Shown here piece by piece: positions 24,920 through 35,200 of a stretch of 64,000 nucleotides of DNA (within the stretch, counting starts at the first letter, position 1; each line of letters opens with the position of its first letter). The position numbers and the translations under genes are program-made. Under the pieces are notes generated by a model that ran no database searches, was not told where the DNA came from, and worked only from the letters and a program-made list of their open reading frames with translations. Source of the DNA: Candidatus Rifleibacteriota bacterium (GTDB lineage Bacteria > Muiribacteriota > Ozemobacteria > Ozemobacterales > Ozemobacteraceae); assembly GCA_012517355.1 (NCBI GenBank), contig JAAYVD010000053.1, positions 104,387 through 168,386 on the forward strand. The letters run 5' to 3'.

Positions 24920-25236
24920 AAGGTCGGGAGGTCCCCTTTTCCGCCCAGGGTGCCCACGCGCAACACCCGTTTCGCGCCCCGCCCAGGGGCCACCCCCCGG
25001 GCCTCGGGAAGCTTTTCCCAGGGCAGGATCCGGAAATCATCGACCGTCCGGAGGCGCCGTCCGGGACAGTCCATCTCGCGGTCGGTCGGCGGCTGCTCTT
25101 CGCGCCAGGCCTGCCGGGCCTCGAGATCAGGGCCTCCCACGGCCTCCCTGGCTGCGAGTCCCGCCGCCTGGCAGCTCCCGGCGACCGGGGCTTCTCCCTC
25201 GTCAGGGTGCGTGACCGGGGACAACATCATGGTCAT
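24892..25236 (-). CDS. Short hypothetical open frame, possibly coding
   Basis: A 114-residue frame starting MTMMLSPVTHPDEG with protein-like codon use up to about residue 84 (PGRRLRTVDDFRILPWEKLP). The remaining 30 residues are encoded by the palindromic element. I recognise no domain, and it overlaps the marked start of the Npt-like gene in another frame. It may be a real small gene whose 3' end was overrun by the element, or chance coding. Confidence 0.3.
   Translation of the reverse strand: MTMMLSPVTHPDEGEAPVAGSCQAAGLAAREAVGGPDLEARQAWREEQPPTDREMDCPGRRLRTVDDFRILPWEKLPEARGVAPGRGAKRVLRVGTLGGKGDLPTLCRSGDFVG
24911..24991 (-). repeat. 81-bp palindromic element at the 5' end of the Npt-like gene
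   Basis: A moderately diverged 81-bp copy. The assigned GTG start of the transporter lies inside it, near one end. Confidence 0.7.
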
Positions 25237-25281
25237 CCCGGGTTCCCGCCTTCTTTCGGCAACACGTCGCCGGCTTGCCGG

Positions 25282-25947
25282 TCAGAGATACCGCGGCGGG
25301 GGCTCGCGAACGGCCCGAGGCGGCAGGGCCGGGAAAACCCCGCCCAGGTCGATCTTCAGGCCAGGGAACAGGCCCACCGTGATGGTATCCTCCTCGGCAT
25401 ACAAGGCCGGCTTGCCGAATGTGCCATCCTCCCCACGCTGGTAGACGGTCACCAGGCGGTTGGCAGGATCGACCAGCCAGAACTCCTTCACCCCGTGTTT
25501 TTCATACAAGGCTCGCTTCTTGATGCAGTCCTTCGAGGCGGTCGAGGGGGAAAGGACCTCGATGACGAAGTCCGGGGCGCCGCGGCAACCCTTCTCGTCG
25601 AGCTTCCCCTCGTCGCAGACCACGAGCACATCCGGTTGGACCACGGTGGTCACCTCGTCGTCCGCTTCCTTCCCCTTGGGCAGCCGGACGTCGAACGGGG
25701 CCGCATAGACCTTGCAGGGATTCCCCTTGAGGAAGTTCTTGAAGACCACGAACAGGTCACCGGCAACATCCGCATGGGTGCGCGAGGGGGCCGGGGTCAT
25801 GTCGTAGGCGGTGCCGTCGATCAGCTCCCAACGGCCCTCGTCACCCCAGGAGCAATAATCCCCATAGGTGAACTTCTTCCTGCCGCGGCCAGGCGAACCG
25901 GTCCTCGGGGGCGAGGGCGGGCCGGCCCGCCTTCGTGCAGCCTTCAT
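25282..25947 (-). CDS. Uma2-family (DUF820) restriction-endonuclease-fold protein
   Basis: The protein has 221 residues. A basic N-terminus precedes the Uma2 fold: FTYGDYCSWGDEGRWELIDG, YDMTPAPSRTH, VVQPDVLVV, APDFVIEVLSPST and YEKHGVKEFWLVDP. The PD-x(n)-E-x-L plus lysine arrangement fits the PD-(D/E)XK nuclease superfamily. Biological roles are poorly known; such genes are often multicopy in cyanobacteria and other environmental bacteria. ATG 25947 has a perfect AGGAGG. Two further fragments of the same 5' region occur in this window (26077-26169 and 35250-35389). Confidence 0.85.
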   Translation of the reverse strand: MKAARRRAGPPSPPRTGSPGRGRKKFTYGDYCSWGDEGRWELIDGTAYDMTPAPSRTHADVAGDLFVVFKNFLKGNPCKVYAAPFDVRLPKGKEADDEVTTVVQPDVLVVCDEGKLDEKGCRGAPDFVIEVLSPSTASKDCIKKRALYEKHGVKEFWLVDPANRLVTVYQRGEDGTFGKPALYAEEDTITVGLFPGLKIDLGGVFPALPPRAVREPPPRYL

Positions 25948-25992
25948 GGGTGCCTCCTCCTGAAGCGACGGTGTCCGTTCCAGAATACCAGG

Positions 25993-26027
25993 GAATTCCG
26001 GGAATTCCGGGGACATGATACCGAATT
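25993..26027 (-). repeat. 35-bp GGAATTCC-containing sequence shared with 35748-35785
   Basis: The segment contains GAATTCCGGGAATTCC followed by GGGGACATGATACC. Its reverse complement recurs in the leader of the giant gene at 35.7 kb. Further GGAATTCC motifs lie at about 26226. Confidence 0.75.
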
Positions 26028-26076
26028 CCATGGCCTCCGGGAAATGTCCCGGGAACAAGGATGCCGGGAATCCCGT

Positions 26077-26169
26077 TTAGCCAGGGCAGAAGCCGCGGAC
26101 GACAAGGGTGTCCCGCGGGACGTCGGCATACGTGAACCGGGTCTTTTCCTGTTTCCTGGAAGCCGCCAT
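26077..26169 (-). pseudogene. Fragment of an Uma2 gene 5' end
   Basis: AAGGAGGTCCC-ATG begins a 30-residue frame (KTRFTYADVP...) that resembles the start of the neighbouring Uma2 gene, including the Shine-Dalgarno context, and then stops. It looks like a remnant of a second Uma2 copy. No downstream Uma2 homology is visible on either side. Confidence 0.45.
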
Positions 26170-26524
26170 GGGACCTCCTTTTCGTGCCTGCGAGGGCCGG
26201 ATCTCCGCCCATGATACCACGGGCCCCGGAATTCCAGTCCCCCCCAGGGGATCACCGCGACCCCACCCCCGGGAAAGCGATTCTATCGGACACTCCAGCT
26301 CGGACAGATGGATGTCTCGCACGCCACCGGATTGCTGGGCTCACGCCCTCTGGTTGGGATCCATGCTCATAGCAGTGGTTGGCCCGGCTTCCCATCGACC
26401 AACCGTTTTGGAAACTCCGACCGCCGGGAAGGAAGGGGGTGGACGGCCGGTAGCAGGGAGGCCGGGCCCTGGCTCCTCGCCCTGGCGCCCCCCGGCGGCA
26501 GGGGAAGTTTCCCGGCAACAAGGA
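26170..26524. other. Intergenic region, no gene recognised
   Basis: About 355 bp. I see only a GGAATTCC motif and ordinary GC-rich sequence; the open frames here lack ribosome-binding sites and protein-like content. Confidence 0.5.
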
Positions 26525-26550
26525 GACACCCCCTCGCGGGAGGGGGTGTC
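26525..26550 (-). terminator. Hairpin terminator for the basic-protein gene
   Basis: A perfect 11-bp stem (GACACCCCCTC / GAGGGGGTGTC) with a GCGG loop lies 29 bp beyond the stop of the minus-strand gene. No clear T-run follows, so it may be factor-assisted or serve to stabilise the mRNA. Confidence 0.65.
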
Positions 26551-26578
26551 GGAAGGTCTCGTTCGGGGGCTGGCGGTC

Positions 26579-27133
26579 TTAGCGGCGGCTGCGGGAGCGC
26601 TTGGCCTTGGTGGAGCGCTTCTTGTACTGCTTGCTCATGCTGGGCAGGACCGGGTCGATGGGGGGCAGGGGGCTGCCGCCGGAGATGCTGGTCGGGGGAA
26701 CCGGGGCGGGAGCGGGAGCCTGGCCCATGCCGCCCTGGCCGGGGTTCGAACCGCCGCCGGCGCCCGGCTTGCCGTGCTTGCGGTTGCGGCGCCAGTGACC
26801 GGAGGTGTGGTGCTTGTTGCCCTTCTTGTAGTGGCCGCAGACCCAGACGCGCTTGGGGCGCTTGCCGGTGATCTTGGACTTGATCTTCACACCGGTGTCC
26901 ATGATCTTGTTCTGGACGCGGCAGCCGGCCTTGACGATGCCGCGGCGGATCTTCTTGCAGACGCGCTTGATCTTGCGCTTGATCTTGCGGCCCATCTTCT
27001 TGAAGAAGCCCACCTTCTTGTGGTGGTGATGGCCGCCCTTGCCGGCTTCGGCTTTGCGAAGTTCACCACCGGCGAAGAACAGGCCCAGGCTGAGCAGGAT
27101 CACGGTCATCCAGCGGCTGGCTCGAACCAACAT
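26579..27133 (-). CDS. Exported, highly basic Lys/Arg/His-rich protein
   Basis: The product has 184 residues. A signal peptide (about 1-30, ending KAEAG) is followed by GKGGHHHHKKVGFFKKMGRK and a dense Lys/Arg region of alternating IKRKIKRV and IRRGIV heptads. A CGHYKKGNKHHTSGHWRRN segment follows, which loosely resembles WXXGXW-type repeats, then a Gly/Pro linker and a basic tail ending RSRSRR. It could bind anionic polymers (DNA, exopolysaccharide, cell wall) or metals through the His cluster; this is inference. Its own promoter (TACAAT at 27182-27187), ribosome-binding site (TGGAGGA) and terminator make a complete single-gene unit. Confidence 0.7.
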   Translation of the reverse strand: MLVRASRWMTVILLSLGLFFAGGELRKAEAGKGGHHHHKKVGFFKKMGRKIKRKIKRVCKKIRRGIVKAGCRVQNKIMDTGVKIKSKITGKRPKRVWVCGHYKKGNKHHTSGHWRRNRKHGKPGAGGGSNPGQGGMGQAPAPAPVPPTSISGGSPLPPIDPVLPSMSKQYKKRSTKAKRSRSRR

Positions 27134-27181
27134 ATCGGGTCCTCCATCATGGAAAGAATTCGATTGATCGGGTATGAAGTT

Positions 27182-27187
27182 ATTGTA
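27182..27187 (-). promoter_or_regulatory. -10 element TACAAT
   Basis: On the minus strand, GATTACAATAAC lies about 50 bp upstream of the basic-protein start. The rest of the 27134-27441 gap is relatively AT-rich and holds no gene. Confidence 0.45.
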
Positions 27188-27441
27188 ATCGACGACCCCC
27201 ACCCCCCCGGAAGGGGTACCCCCAAAAAAAATTCACAGGGTTGCGGCGGGCTGGCGGGCCGCTGGTTTGGTCGTCAGAAGCGACCAACTTGGTTTTTCGA
27301 TATCTTGGGACTTTGCTGCCGATGGGAGTCCGGCGACTTCCACGGGCGAACTCGACGGTGACGGGCCGCGAGGAAAGGGCTTGGCTAATCCCCTTTGGCG
27401 GGAAAAACCGCCACGCGGGAAGTGGGGAGGTTTCCCCCGGG

Positions 27442-28089
27442 TCACGGGCGTTGCGAGAGGGAGAAAAAAGCGTCGGTCGTGTTGACGCAGGGCTCGACCG
27501 GCAAGGGGCGCCAGAACCCGATGGTGATCGTCTTTCCGATGGGATCGAGGTTGAGGCGGGCGATGACCTCGGCGGACCAGGTTGCGTTGACCACGGCAGG
27601 GTTTTCGACATCGATCTCCAGGTATCGGCCGATCGATTTCACATAGCAGGAGTTGTCGTCGGTGCCGTTGGGGTAGGTGGTGACCTTGAACATCATCGAA
27701 CTGGCCACCTCGTCAGGAATGGGGTTGACCGTCGCACTGGCGTAGAACCACTGCGTGGTCACCAGGGCCTTGTAGCCGGTATAGGGGGAGCCCCCCACCC
27801 CCGCTCCGCCCAGGCGGGCGTTGAGATCGGGGGTGAGGCTGGCCCGCAGGTAGATCAGCCGTTCCTTGTAATCGATGAACGTGCTCTCGGTGGCTTCCAT
27901 CTGGGCGACGACATACCCGACGCCGGCCAGGGCGGCCGCCCGGGCGCGCAGGAACTTCTGGGAGACGTTGGCCCCGACGGTTTCGGTCTGCACGAGAAGG
28001 GAAAAACTCGTCGCGATGGCCATCATGAAGCCCAGCACGATGATGACCACGATGAGTCCCGCCGCTCCCCTCTCTGGATGTCGAACCAT
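27442..28089 (-). CDS. GspK/PilX-like minor pseudopilin (operon 2)
   Basis: The product has 215 residues. A short basic leader ends ERG before AAGLIVVIIVLGFMMAIAT, a pilin-like transmembrane helix without the glutamate at mature position 5. Loss of E5 is typical of GspK/PilX, the pilin at the extreme tip. The body has few similarities I can name, but it ends, as in its two paralogues (43522 and 52027), with a conserved FWRPLPVEP/KMPVQ-type segment. It is the last gene of the minus-strand operon; its start lies 2 bp from the preceding stop, so it is co-translated. Confidence 0.75.
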   Translation of the reverse strand: MVRHPERGAAGLIVVIIVLGFMMAIATSFSLLVQTETVGANVSQKFLRARAAALAGVGYVVAQMEATESTFIDYKERLIYLRASLTPDLNARLGGAGVGGSPYTGYKALVTTQWFYASATVNPIPDEVASSMMFKVTTYPNGTDDNSCYVKSIGRYLEIDVENPAVVNATWSAEVIARLNLDPIGKTITIGFWRPLPVEPCVNTTDAFFSLSQRP

Positions 28090-28091
28090 GG

Positions 28092-28637
28092 TCAGTAATC
28101 CTCGTAGTATTCGGTGGAGGCGGCGACCCCCATGGCGTTGAAATTCACCTGCAGGGTGACCCCTTCATACGTGAAGGTGGCCAGGTTGTCCCCCAACGGA
28201 GCTCCGTTAACGGTGGGAGAATCGACCAGCATGCCGTCGGGCCGCAGGAAGAAGACCCTCAGGGTATTGGGAAACACGACCGTCACCGAGGGATCGAACT
28301 CGCGTTCTTCGGCATCCAGGATGCTCGCCCAGACGGTGCTGTTGTAGTTGGTCTTGGCGTCGTCGATGTTCGCCACGTCTGTCAAGCCGGCATTGTCATA
28401 GACCTGGACCCGGTAGGCCAACCCATCGCCCCGGACGATGAACCGATGATACATCTGATCGGCCAGGGCCCCGTACCGGCCCGCCCGGATGTCCTGGATG
28501 AAGGTCAGCGCTTCCGCCTGCACCCGTTGCGCGGCGAAGAAGCTGCTGGTCTGGTCGAAGCCCGTGGACAAGACAACGGCCAGGATGGAGATCACCGCCA
28601 GGATCTCCATCAGGGTGTATCCGCCACGGCGGCTCAT
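28092..28637 (-). CDS. GspH/FimU-like minor pseudopilin (operon 2)
   Basis: The product has 181 residues. The leader MSRRGG is followed by YTLMEILAVISILAVVLSTG, a class III prepilin signal with glycine at -1 and glutamate at +5. The region QVQAEALTFIQDIRAGRYGAL-like and the C-terminal NFNAMGVAASTEYYEDY pair with the GspH pseudopilins at 42223 and 50704 (which end VEYFRDDY and TEFYEE). GspH/FimU proteins link the tip complex to the pilus shaft. The start overlaps the GspJ-like stop by 4 bp. Confidence 0.85.
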   Translation of the reverse strand: MSRRGGYTLMEILAVISILAVVLSTGFDQTSSFFAAQRVQAEALTFIQDIRAGRYGALADQMYHRFIVRGDGLAYRVQVYDNAGLTDVANIDDAKTNYNSTVWASILDAEEREFDPSVTVVFPNTLRVFFLRPDGMLVDSPTVNGAPLGDNLATFTYEGVTLQVNFNAMGVAASTEYYEDY

Positions 28638-29230
28638 ATGGCCCCCGCCGCCAGGAAGGTATTGGTGGCGCAGAGCTCGGCGGTATCGCTGGAATTGAAC
28701 TCCACGCTCTGCAGCCCGACCTGGACGGCCACCGTCCAGTTGGAAAGCCGGGTGACGGCAAAGGTGGCGACGTTACGCGCGATGATGAACTCATACCGGG
28801 TCCTGGCGATCTTCGTGGAGGTGGATTCGTCTGCGACGGTGGGCACCAGCGCCGCCGCAATGGCGGCTGACGGCGCGGGTACGGCCATGATCTTCCGACG
28901 CAGGGTACGGGTCGGGGAATCCCACTGGACCTGGAAGGTTGCCGTTCCGATGGTTGGCCCGCTGGCGATGGTCAGGTCATACTCCAAGAAAGTCGCGACC
29001 CCCCCGCCTTCAACGGGGTTCCGCAGGGCCGTCGCCCCCATCATGTCGCTGGTGATCAGCTCGGCGATGCCGCGGTAGCTGTTGGTGAGATTCATGGCCT
29101 GCTCGCCCCGCTGCCAGATGTCGGAACCGAAACTGACGAACGACAGGAGGCTGACGACCATGAGGGCCATGACCGTCGTGGCGATCACGATCTCGATCAG
29201 GGTGAACCCCCCGCGACGGTCAGGGAGCAT
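28634..29230 (-). CDS. GspJ/PilW-like minor pseudopilin (operon 2)
   Basis: The product has 198 residues. The leader MLPDRRGG is followed by FTLIEIVIATTVMALMVVSLLSF, nearly the same helix as in the paralogues at 42881 and 51251. The GSDIWQRGEQAMNLTNSYRGI segment corresponds to the WERSQMTINL and WQRTDQQINL segments of the other operons. GspJ/PilW is a core tip-complex pilin. ATG 29230 overlaps the end of the giant gene by 11 bp, so it is translationally coupled to it. A longer upstream frame is rejected because it runs back through the giant gene. Confidence 0.85.
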   Translation of the reverse strand: MLPDRRGGFTLIEIVIATTVMALMVVSLLSFVSFGSDIWQRGEQAMNLTNSYRGIAELITSDMMGATALRNPVEGGGVATFLEYDLTIASGPTIGTATFQVQWDSPTRTLRRKIMAVPAPSAAIAAALVPTVADESTSTKIARTRYEFIIARNVATFAVTRLSNWTVAVQVGLQSVEFNSSDTAELCATNTFLAAGAI

Positions 29231-32200
29231 ACTGGTAGACCGTGTTGCCGTTATTGCCGGTGGTGGTGGTGGTGCCGCCGAAGATGTAGATGCTGGGACC
29301 GCAGGCCACGGCACAGGGCGAGTGGCGGGGGGTCGGCAGACTTTTCAGGGTGCGCACCACGTTGGTCTGTGGGTTCCAGGCCACGGCATCCGTGGTCGGG
29401 ACGTTGCCCGCCACCGCGCCTCCGAAGCAGTAGATCTCTTCGCCGAACGAGCAGGCCCCGAAGTGGACCTTCTCATACGGAGAAAACCCGACGTGAACCC
29501 ACTTGTGGTCGATGAAATCGAAATAGTCGTAGGAGCTCGTGAAACTGATGGTCGGATAGTTGCTGGAGCCACCAATGCGGTACAGCCGTCCTTTGTGGTA
29601 GACGAACACGTGCCCGGCCACCGCGCCGGACAGAGGCGGCAGTTCGCGGCTGATTCCCCATTCGAGATACTTGGCCCCGGGAACGGGCACGAAGGAGGGG
29701 AAACTGAGCGGATTGTACTGGACATTCGGCGCCACGGTAGTCCCGTAGAGGGTCACCTCGTTGACGCCGGCGTTATCGCTGCACCCGTTGTGGGTCAGCA
29801 TGCAGAAGGCGTAGTACCGGTAGGGCGTTCCGTTGGTGAAGGTGAAGATCTGGCCGTTGGTGTTTGCCGTAACCGCCTGATTGGCCTGCAGAACCGTCCA
29901 GGTGCTGCCGTTGGGACTTCCGGAGAGCCGGTAACTCCTGACGCACCGGTCGGTTGCCCCATAGGTGTTGTAGTTGTCCACCTTGATCTGGGTGACATCG
30001 GCGTCGTTTCCCAGTCCCAGATCGATGGTGAGAGTGGCAGGGAGGTCGTCCTTGTCAATCACGTAATAGGTGCCCGTGTTGCCATCAATGGCCTTGGAGC
30101 CATTGTATGAGGACGAAATGGCATTGTCCCCCACGGCAGAGGAAGGGGTCAGGGCCACCGGAACCGGGCTTCCGCCCGCCTGGCAGGCGAAGATCTCGGC
30201 GACCGAGGCCGGGGAGAGCGCCCCGTCGAAGATCATGAAATCGTCGAGCATCGCGGTCAGGGTGGCGTCGGTGGAAAACATCGACCGCGCCAGCCAGTTC
30301 TTCGTGGTGTTTCCCAGGGCATCGGGGGTGATGGTCATGGCGGCATTCGTGGCGATGTTCACCCCGTCGAGATAAAGCAACCCGCGATAGTTGGTTCCCG
30401 AGGCCAGAGCGAAGGTGATCGCGGCATGCCGCCAGTTGCCATCGAAGGTGACGGTGGGGGAGGTGACGAGTTGCACCCGCTGGCCAGGAGTGCTGGTCGT
30501 GGTGATTTCGTAGCACAGCCGGTTACTGCCGTCGTTGACCGTCAGCATCATGTAATACGTCGTGCCGGTGCCGAAGTCGAAAATCCGAACCCAGGCCCCG
30601 TTGGCCGCCGTAAACTGGAACCAGCAACTGATGCTGAAATCCTTGATCCCCGACATGATGCCCGCGGGGAGGCTCATGTACTGGGTGGTCCCGTTGAACT
30701 GCAGCGCGTTGCCGAAGTTTCCCACCACCGACGTCGGGCCGAGGTAGCCGGTTCCGTCGTTCGTGCCGAGAGCCGAGGAGTCGTTGGCCGTAGTGACCGC
30801 CCCCAACGGCTCGTCGAACTTGAGATGGGCGATGCAGTTGGCGGTCTTGGCCAGGGCCCGGACCTCATTGAGAGACAGGGCGCGACTGAAGACCACGAAA
30901 TCATCGATCTGCCCATCGAACCTCGGGTCGGCATACAGGGGCTGGTCGTTGCCGATCCAGTTGTCGTCCGTTGCCCCGAGATGGGTGGGGTTCTTGGTGA
31001 ATCCGGAACTCGCCCCGACCAACGTCCCGTCAAGATACAACCTCCCGTTGGACCCAGACATGGTGAAGGCGAGATGATGCCATCCATCGGTGGGGACGGT
31101 AACGGTTCCACTCAGCGTTTCCTCCCCTACCCCACCGTTGATCCCGAAGAGGAGCAGATTCCCGTTGGTGGATCTTCTGGGGGTGAGCCACATGTAGTGA
31201 CTGCTATCCGAACCGAAATACCAGACCACCTGGTCGCTGGTGTTGGTCTGCAGGTTGACCCAGCAGGCGATCGTGAAATTGGTCAGTCCGTCGACAACAC
31301 CAGGGGGCAACGCCACATACTGGCTGAGCCCCGGGATCAGGCTGATCGCGTTGCCGTCCCTTCCAGGAACGAAGGCAGGCAGTCCGGAGGTGGAATAGGT
31401 TGTCCCGTTGCGGCCGTTGTAGGAGGAATCGAACGCGAAGTTGCCGGTCGTCTCGTCGAATTTGAGCCAGCAAAGCAGGTCGGAGGCCCCCAGACTGTAG
31501 CTGGCAACGACGTGCGGCCAGTAGAGACCGACCGTGGTCGTCGCCCCTCCCGACGGCTCCGGTGTGCCGCCCCCGTAGACGATGCCGTAGGGGGTCAGGG
31601 CCGTCCCCTGGAAGGCCCGCCTGGTGTAGACGGTCCCCACATCGCGCGTGGTGGAGGCCATGTGGTCGAAGACGGGCCGCTCGGCTGGAACATACCCGTA
31701 GAGGCTGAACTCGCGGACGCCGATCTGGTTCGAGGCGGATTTGTCGTATTTTTTCCCCGAAGTGATTTTCAGCTTGTAATACTGGTAGGCGTCCTTGTTG
31801 TTGGAAATGTTGAAGGTCTGGGTATTGCACTCGCATTCCCAGTAGCCCCCCCACCAGGTTTTATGCCACCAGATGTTGTATTTCGTGTATTTTTTGGACA
31901 GGAGGAGCACATAGGGCGAGTACCCAGGATCGTTGCTCCCCCACAGTTCGAAATCGATAGGGAAATAGTCGTCGCAGCCGCGCAGGTCCATCCGGTCGAC
32001 CAGCACCTTTTTCCCGAAGTTGAAGTCCAGATTGTGGGGAAGGGTAGTATTCTGAGAGTACCAAGCCGTCGAGCTGTCCCGATCCATGGCTTTCCACCCG
32101 TGATACTTGATGGTGGTGAACCAGACGGTCTTGGTGAGATAGTTGTCACAGGCAACCACATAGGGGGTTGGGTCGTTGTAATCCTTCATTTTCGGTGACT

Positions 32201-35200
32201 GCCGGGTCGAGGTGATATCGGCGACGTCCTGGGGCGGCAGGACTTCCTTGGTGCGGGTATCCCACTGCTGCACGTAGGCCCGTGTCGCCACCCCGTCGTT
32301 CCCGTTCAACAGGGTCAGGGCCCCGTCGTAGGCCACCACCCCGTGCCGCATGGCCGGGGTGGCGAGCTGCTCGCCCAGGTTGATGTTCCCCCCGGTGATG
32401 GGGTTGAGCACCGTCACCGTATTGGTGGCCACACCCGCCGGACCCGGCGAATCGGCCCCACCCGCCAGGTAGATCCCGCCGTCGCCGACCGCCCCGATCG
32501 AATTTCCGCACACCGAGGCGGCCAGGGTGGCCAGTTCAGTGTATTCATCGCGGGCGCTGTGCAGACGGTTGAACGGCCGCATGGCGAGGGAAACGGGGGC
32601 GTATTCGAGGGTCTGGGTGGCGACGACCGTGCAGTAGGTGCCCGTCGCGGGAACGGAAATGTCCAGGAAGAACACCTGGTGGGGACCCGAGGCGGGCGGG
32701 AAATCAGCCGTGAGGATCAGCCGATGCCCGTCGGGGGAGACCATCATGTTGTTGACCGTTCCCGAGCCGACGGGGCTCGTCCCCGCATTGAGGGCATAGG
32801 TGGCCACCCCACCACCCCATTGCACCGTCGAAAGTCCACCGGTGAAGGCGTTGAGGACGAACAGGGTGGGATTGGCGGCATCCCGGGAGAAGGTCAGCAG
32901 CGCCCGGTCGCCAATCATGTCATCGGGTGAAATCCATTGGAAGAGGGAGGGAGGGGAAAACCGCATGGGACGTAAGGAAGTGGAAGCAATCTTGGCCCAG
33001 GATCCGCCACTGGGTTGGATCAACCCATAGACGGAAGGACTGAGGGACATGTTGGAATCAGCGAGAATCGGGGTGGCAAATACGCTGCAGAAGCCATCGC
33101 TCCACCCCTCCCCGTGTTCGACCTGAAAACGCCGACTTTCAGGAGGATAAATGGGCAAGGCGACGGGAGGGGGGGACGACGGAGAAAAGGTGGTCAGGAG
33201 AAACCCCGGGCCTATGCTTCCCTGGCCCATGTGGAGGATTCCGTGGAGAAAGAACCGTCCCATGTCGGCCTGTCCGATCGCCATCTTCTGGGTGCTGGTG
33301 GCCGGGTAGTAATAGCCGAAGAACCGGTTGGCATGACTGGAATATTTCCCGCCTGGGGCCATCATGTAGTTCCCGGGATAATTGCGGGCATCGGTGTAGG
33401 AATCGCTGGCGGTGAACGCTTCGCACAACTTGATCTTCGGGAACGTCAGGGTCGGGCCGGGGTCCCCGAAAGTGACATACGGGGGGGCGGCGAAGTTGGC
33501 CTCATCGTCGTTGCGGATGTCGGAAATCAGCCCGAACTGCTGGGTGAGACTGGCAAAATTCTGCGCCCGCAGGTCGAAGATCTCGGCAATGTAGGGGCCG
33601 CCATTGCCCAGGTTGGGGGTGAACAAGGCCAGCAGGCTGTCGTCGGCGCTGATCGCCAGCTTCGTCGCCACCTGGGGGGGGGAACTGGTCGAGCAGGCTG
33701 CTCCAGCTCGCCCAGACGCGGTAATCGGGGCCGATCCAGGTGAGGACGGTGCAGTCGGTGGCCATGGGGGTGCCGGTCGCCCAGGTGGTGGCCAGGACCA
33801 TCGCCCCGCCATCGTTCAACGGCTTGGCATCGACCACCCGCATGCCCGGGGGGCACAGCATGGTAAGAGAGGCAGTGGTGTCATACGGGGAGGCATCGAG
33901 AGTCGGCCACTGGCGGGGGGTGAAGACCTTGTATTGGGTGCCATTGCTCCTGACCGAGAGGTATCCCCCGTCGAGCAGGAAGAAGGAGGTGCTGGCCGCC
34001 CAGCCGGTCGTCACATCCGAGGCGATGACCTTGTTCTGGGCCATTTCGACGAGGTTCACCGCCGTTCCCCCCGTGGCGACCGACAGCAGGCTTCCGGCCC
34101 CGTTGAAGGCCAGCGACACGGGCTTGCCGGCCAGGGTGATGATCCGGTCTTCGTAGACCCACGGCAGCTTCGCGGTGTTCAGAGCGTAGAGGTCGATCGG
34201 CACGATCTGGTGGTTGGTCCCCCCATCGCTGATTCCAACCATGATCTCTTCCCGAGGGCGGGAGGTGATCCAGGCGTTCTTCTTGGAACCCATGGTGAGG
34301 TAGTAGGGATCGGGAACCCCGGCGTGGGTCAGTCCAGCCACCGCCGAGGCGATGTCGGCGAAGACGAACCGGCCGGCGGAATCGCGGGCAAAGACGGCTT
34401 CCTTCCACTGCGGACTGGAAATGACCGCGAAGCCGGCCGCCCCGTCGTCGGTGGTGTTCGAAGTCTGGATGTATTCGTTGGGGGCGATCATGTTGCCCCC
34501 TGAGATCGTTGTCGAGGGTTTCGGGGGCAGGCGGATGAACGGGGCATAGAACTTCTTGCCCCCGAAATCCTTCTTGGTATGGAAGATGGCCCACTGGCCA
34601 TCCATGGTCGTGGTCAGCCCGATGTTTTCATCCGGGGCGGCCAGGTCGCCGGCGATCTTGCCGATGCCGCCGATGGTGACGCTGGCGGGATCCCAGGAGG
34701 AGGACCACGCATACTCGTGGGTGGCATCCTGCGGCCAGTAAGACAACACCTCACGGCCCGTCCGGGACGTGGACACCTTTTGGGGCGCCACCGTCCATGT
34801 GTAGGCTGGGTTGTACTCCATCAGATCGTTGTCCGTGTAGGAGGCCGGGTTTTTCAACATGGGAATGCGGTAGATCTTCTTGGGGTTGTTGCGGGCCATG
34901 TACAGCCACCCATCCTCGCCGGCCCGCATGTCGAAACTCTGGTTGTCGCCGAACCCCCCCCGACGGGAGGGAGGTGATGTACTTGAGCGGGGCGGGCAGG
35001 TCGGTCGGAACCTCGAGCACCATCAGGCTGGGGGCCTTGCCGACGTAGGCGTCCTTGGCGGCACTGACGTAGCAGTATCTCCCGTCGGGGCGGAAGACCA
35101 TCCCGACGCCTTTGCGAACGTCGCCTTCCGCCTCACCCGGAAGGAACTCGCAATCGCTTTTGCTGTAGACCGAAGTCTTCCCCCCGAAGTCGGGTGAATA

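Noticed and set aside
30426..32198. A 590-codon plus-strand frame across the operon-2 giant
   Set aside because: The minus strand encodes LamG and F5/8-C-like modules here; the plus frame has no ribosome-binding site or recognisable content.
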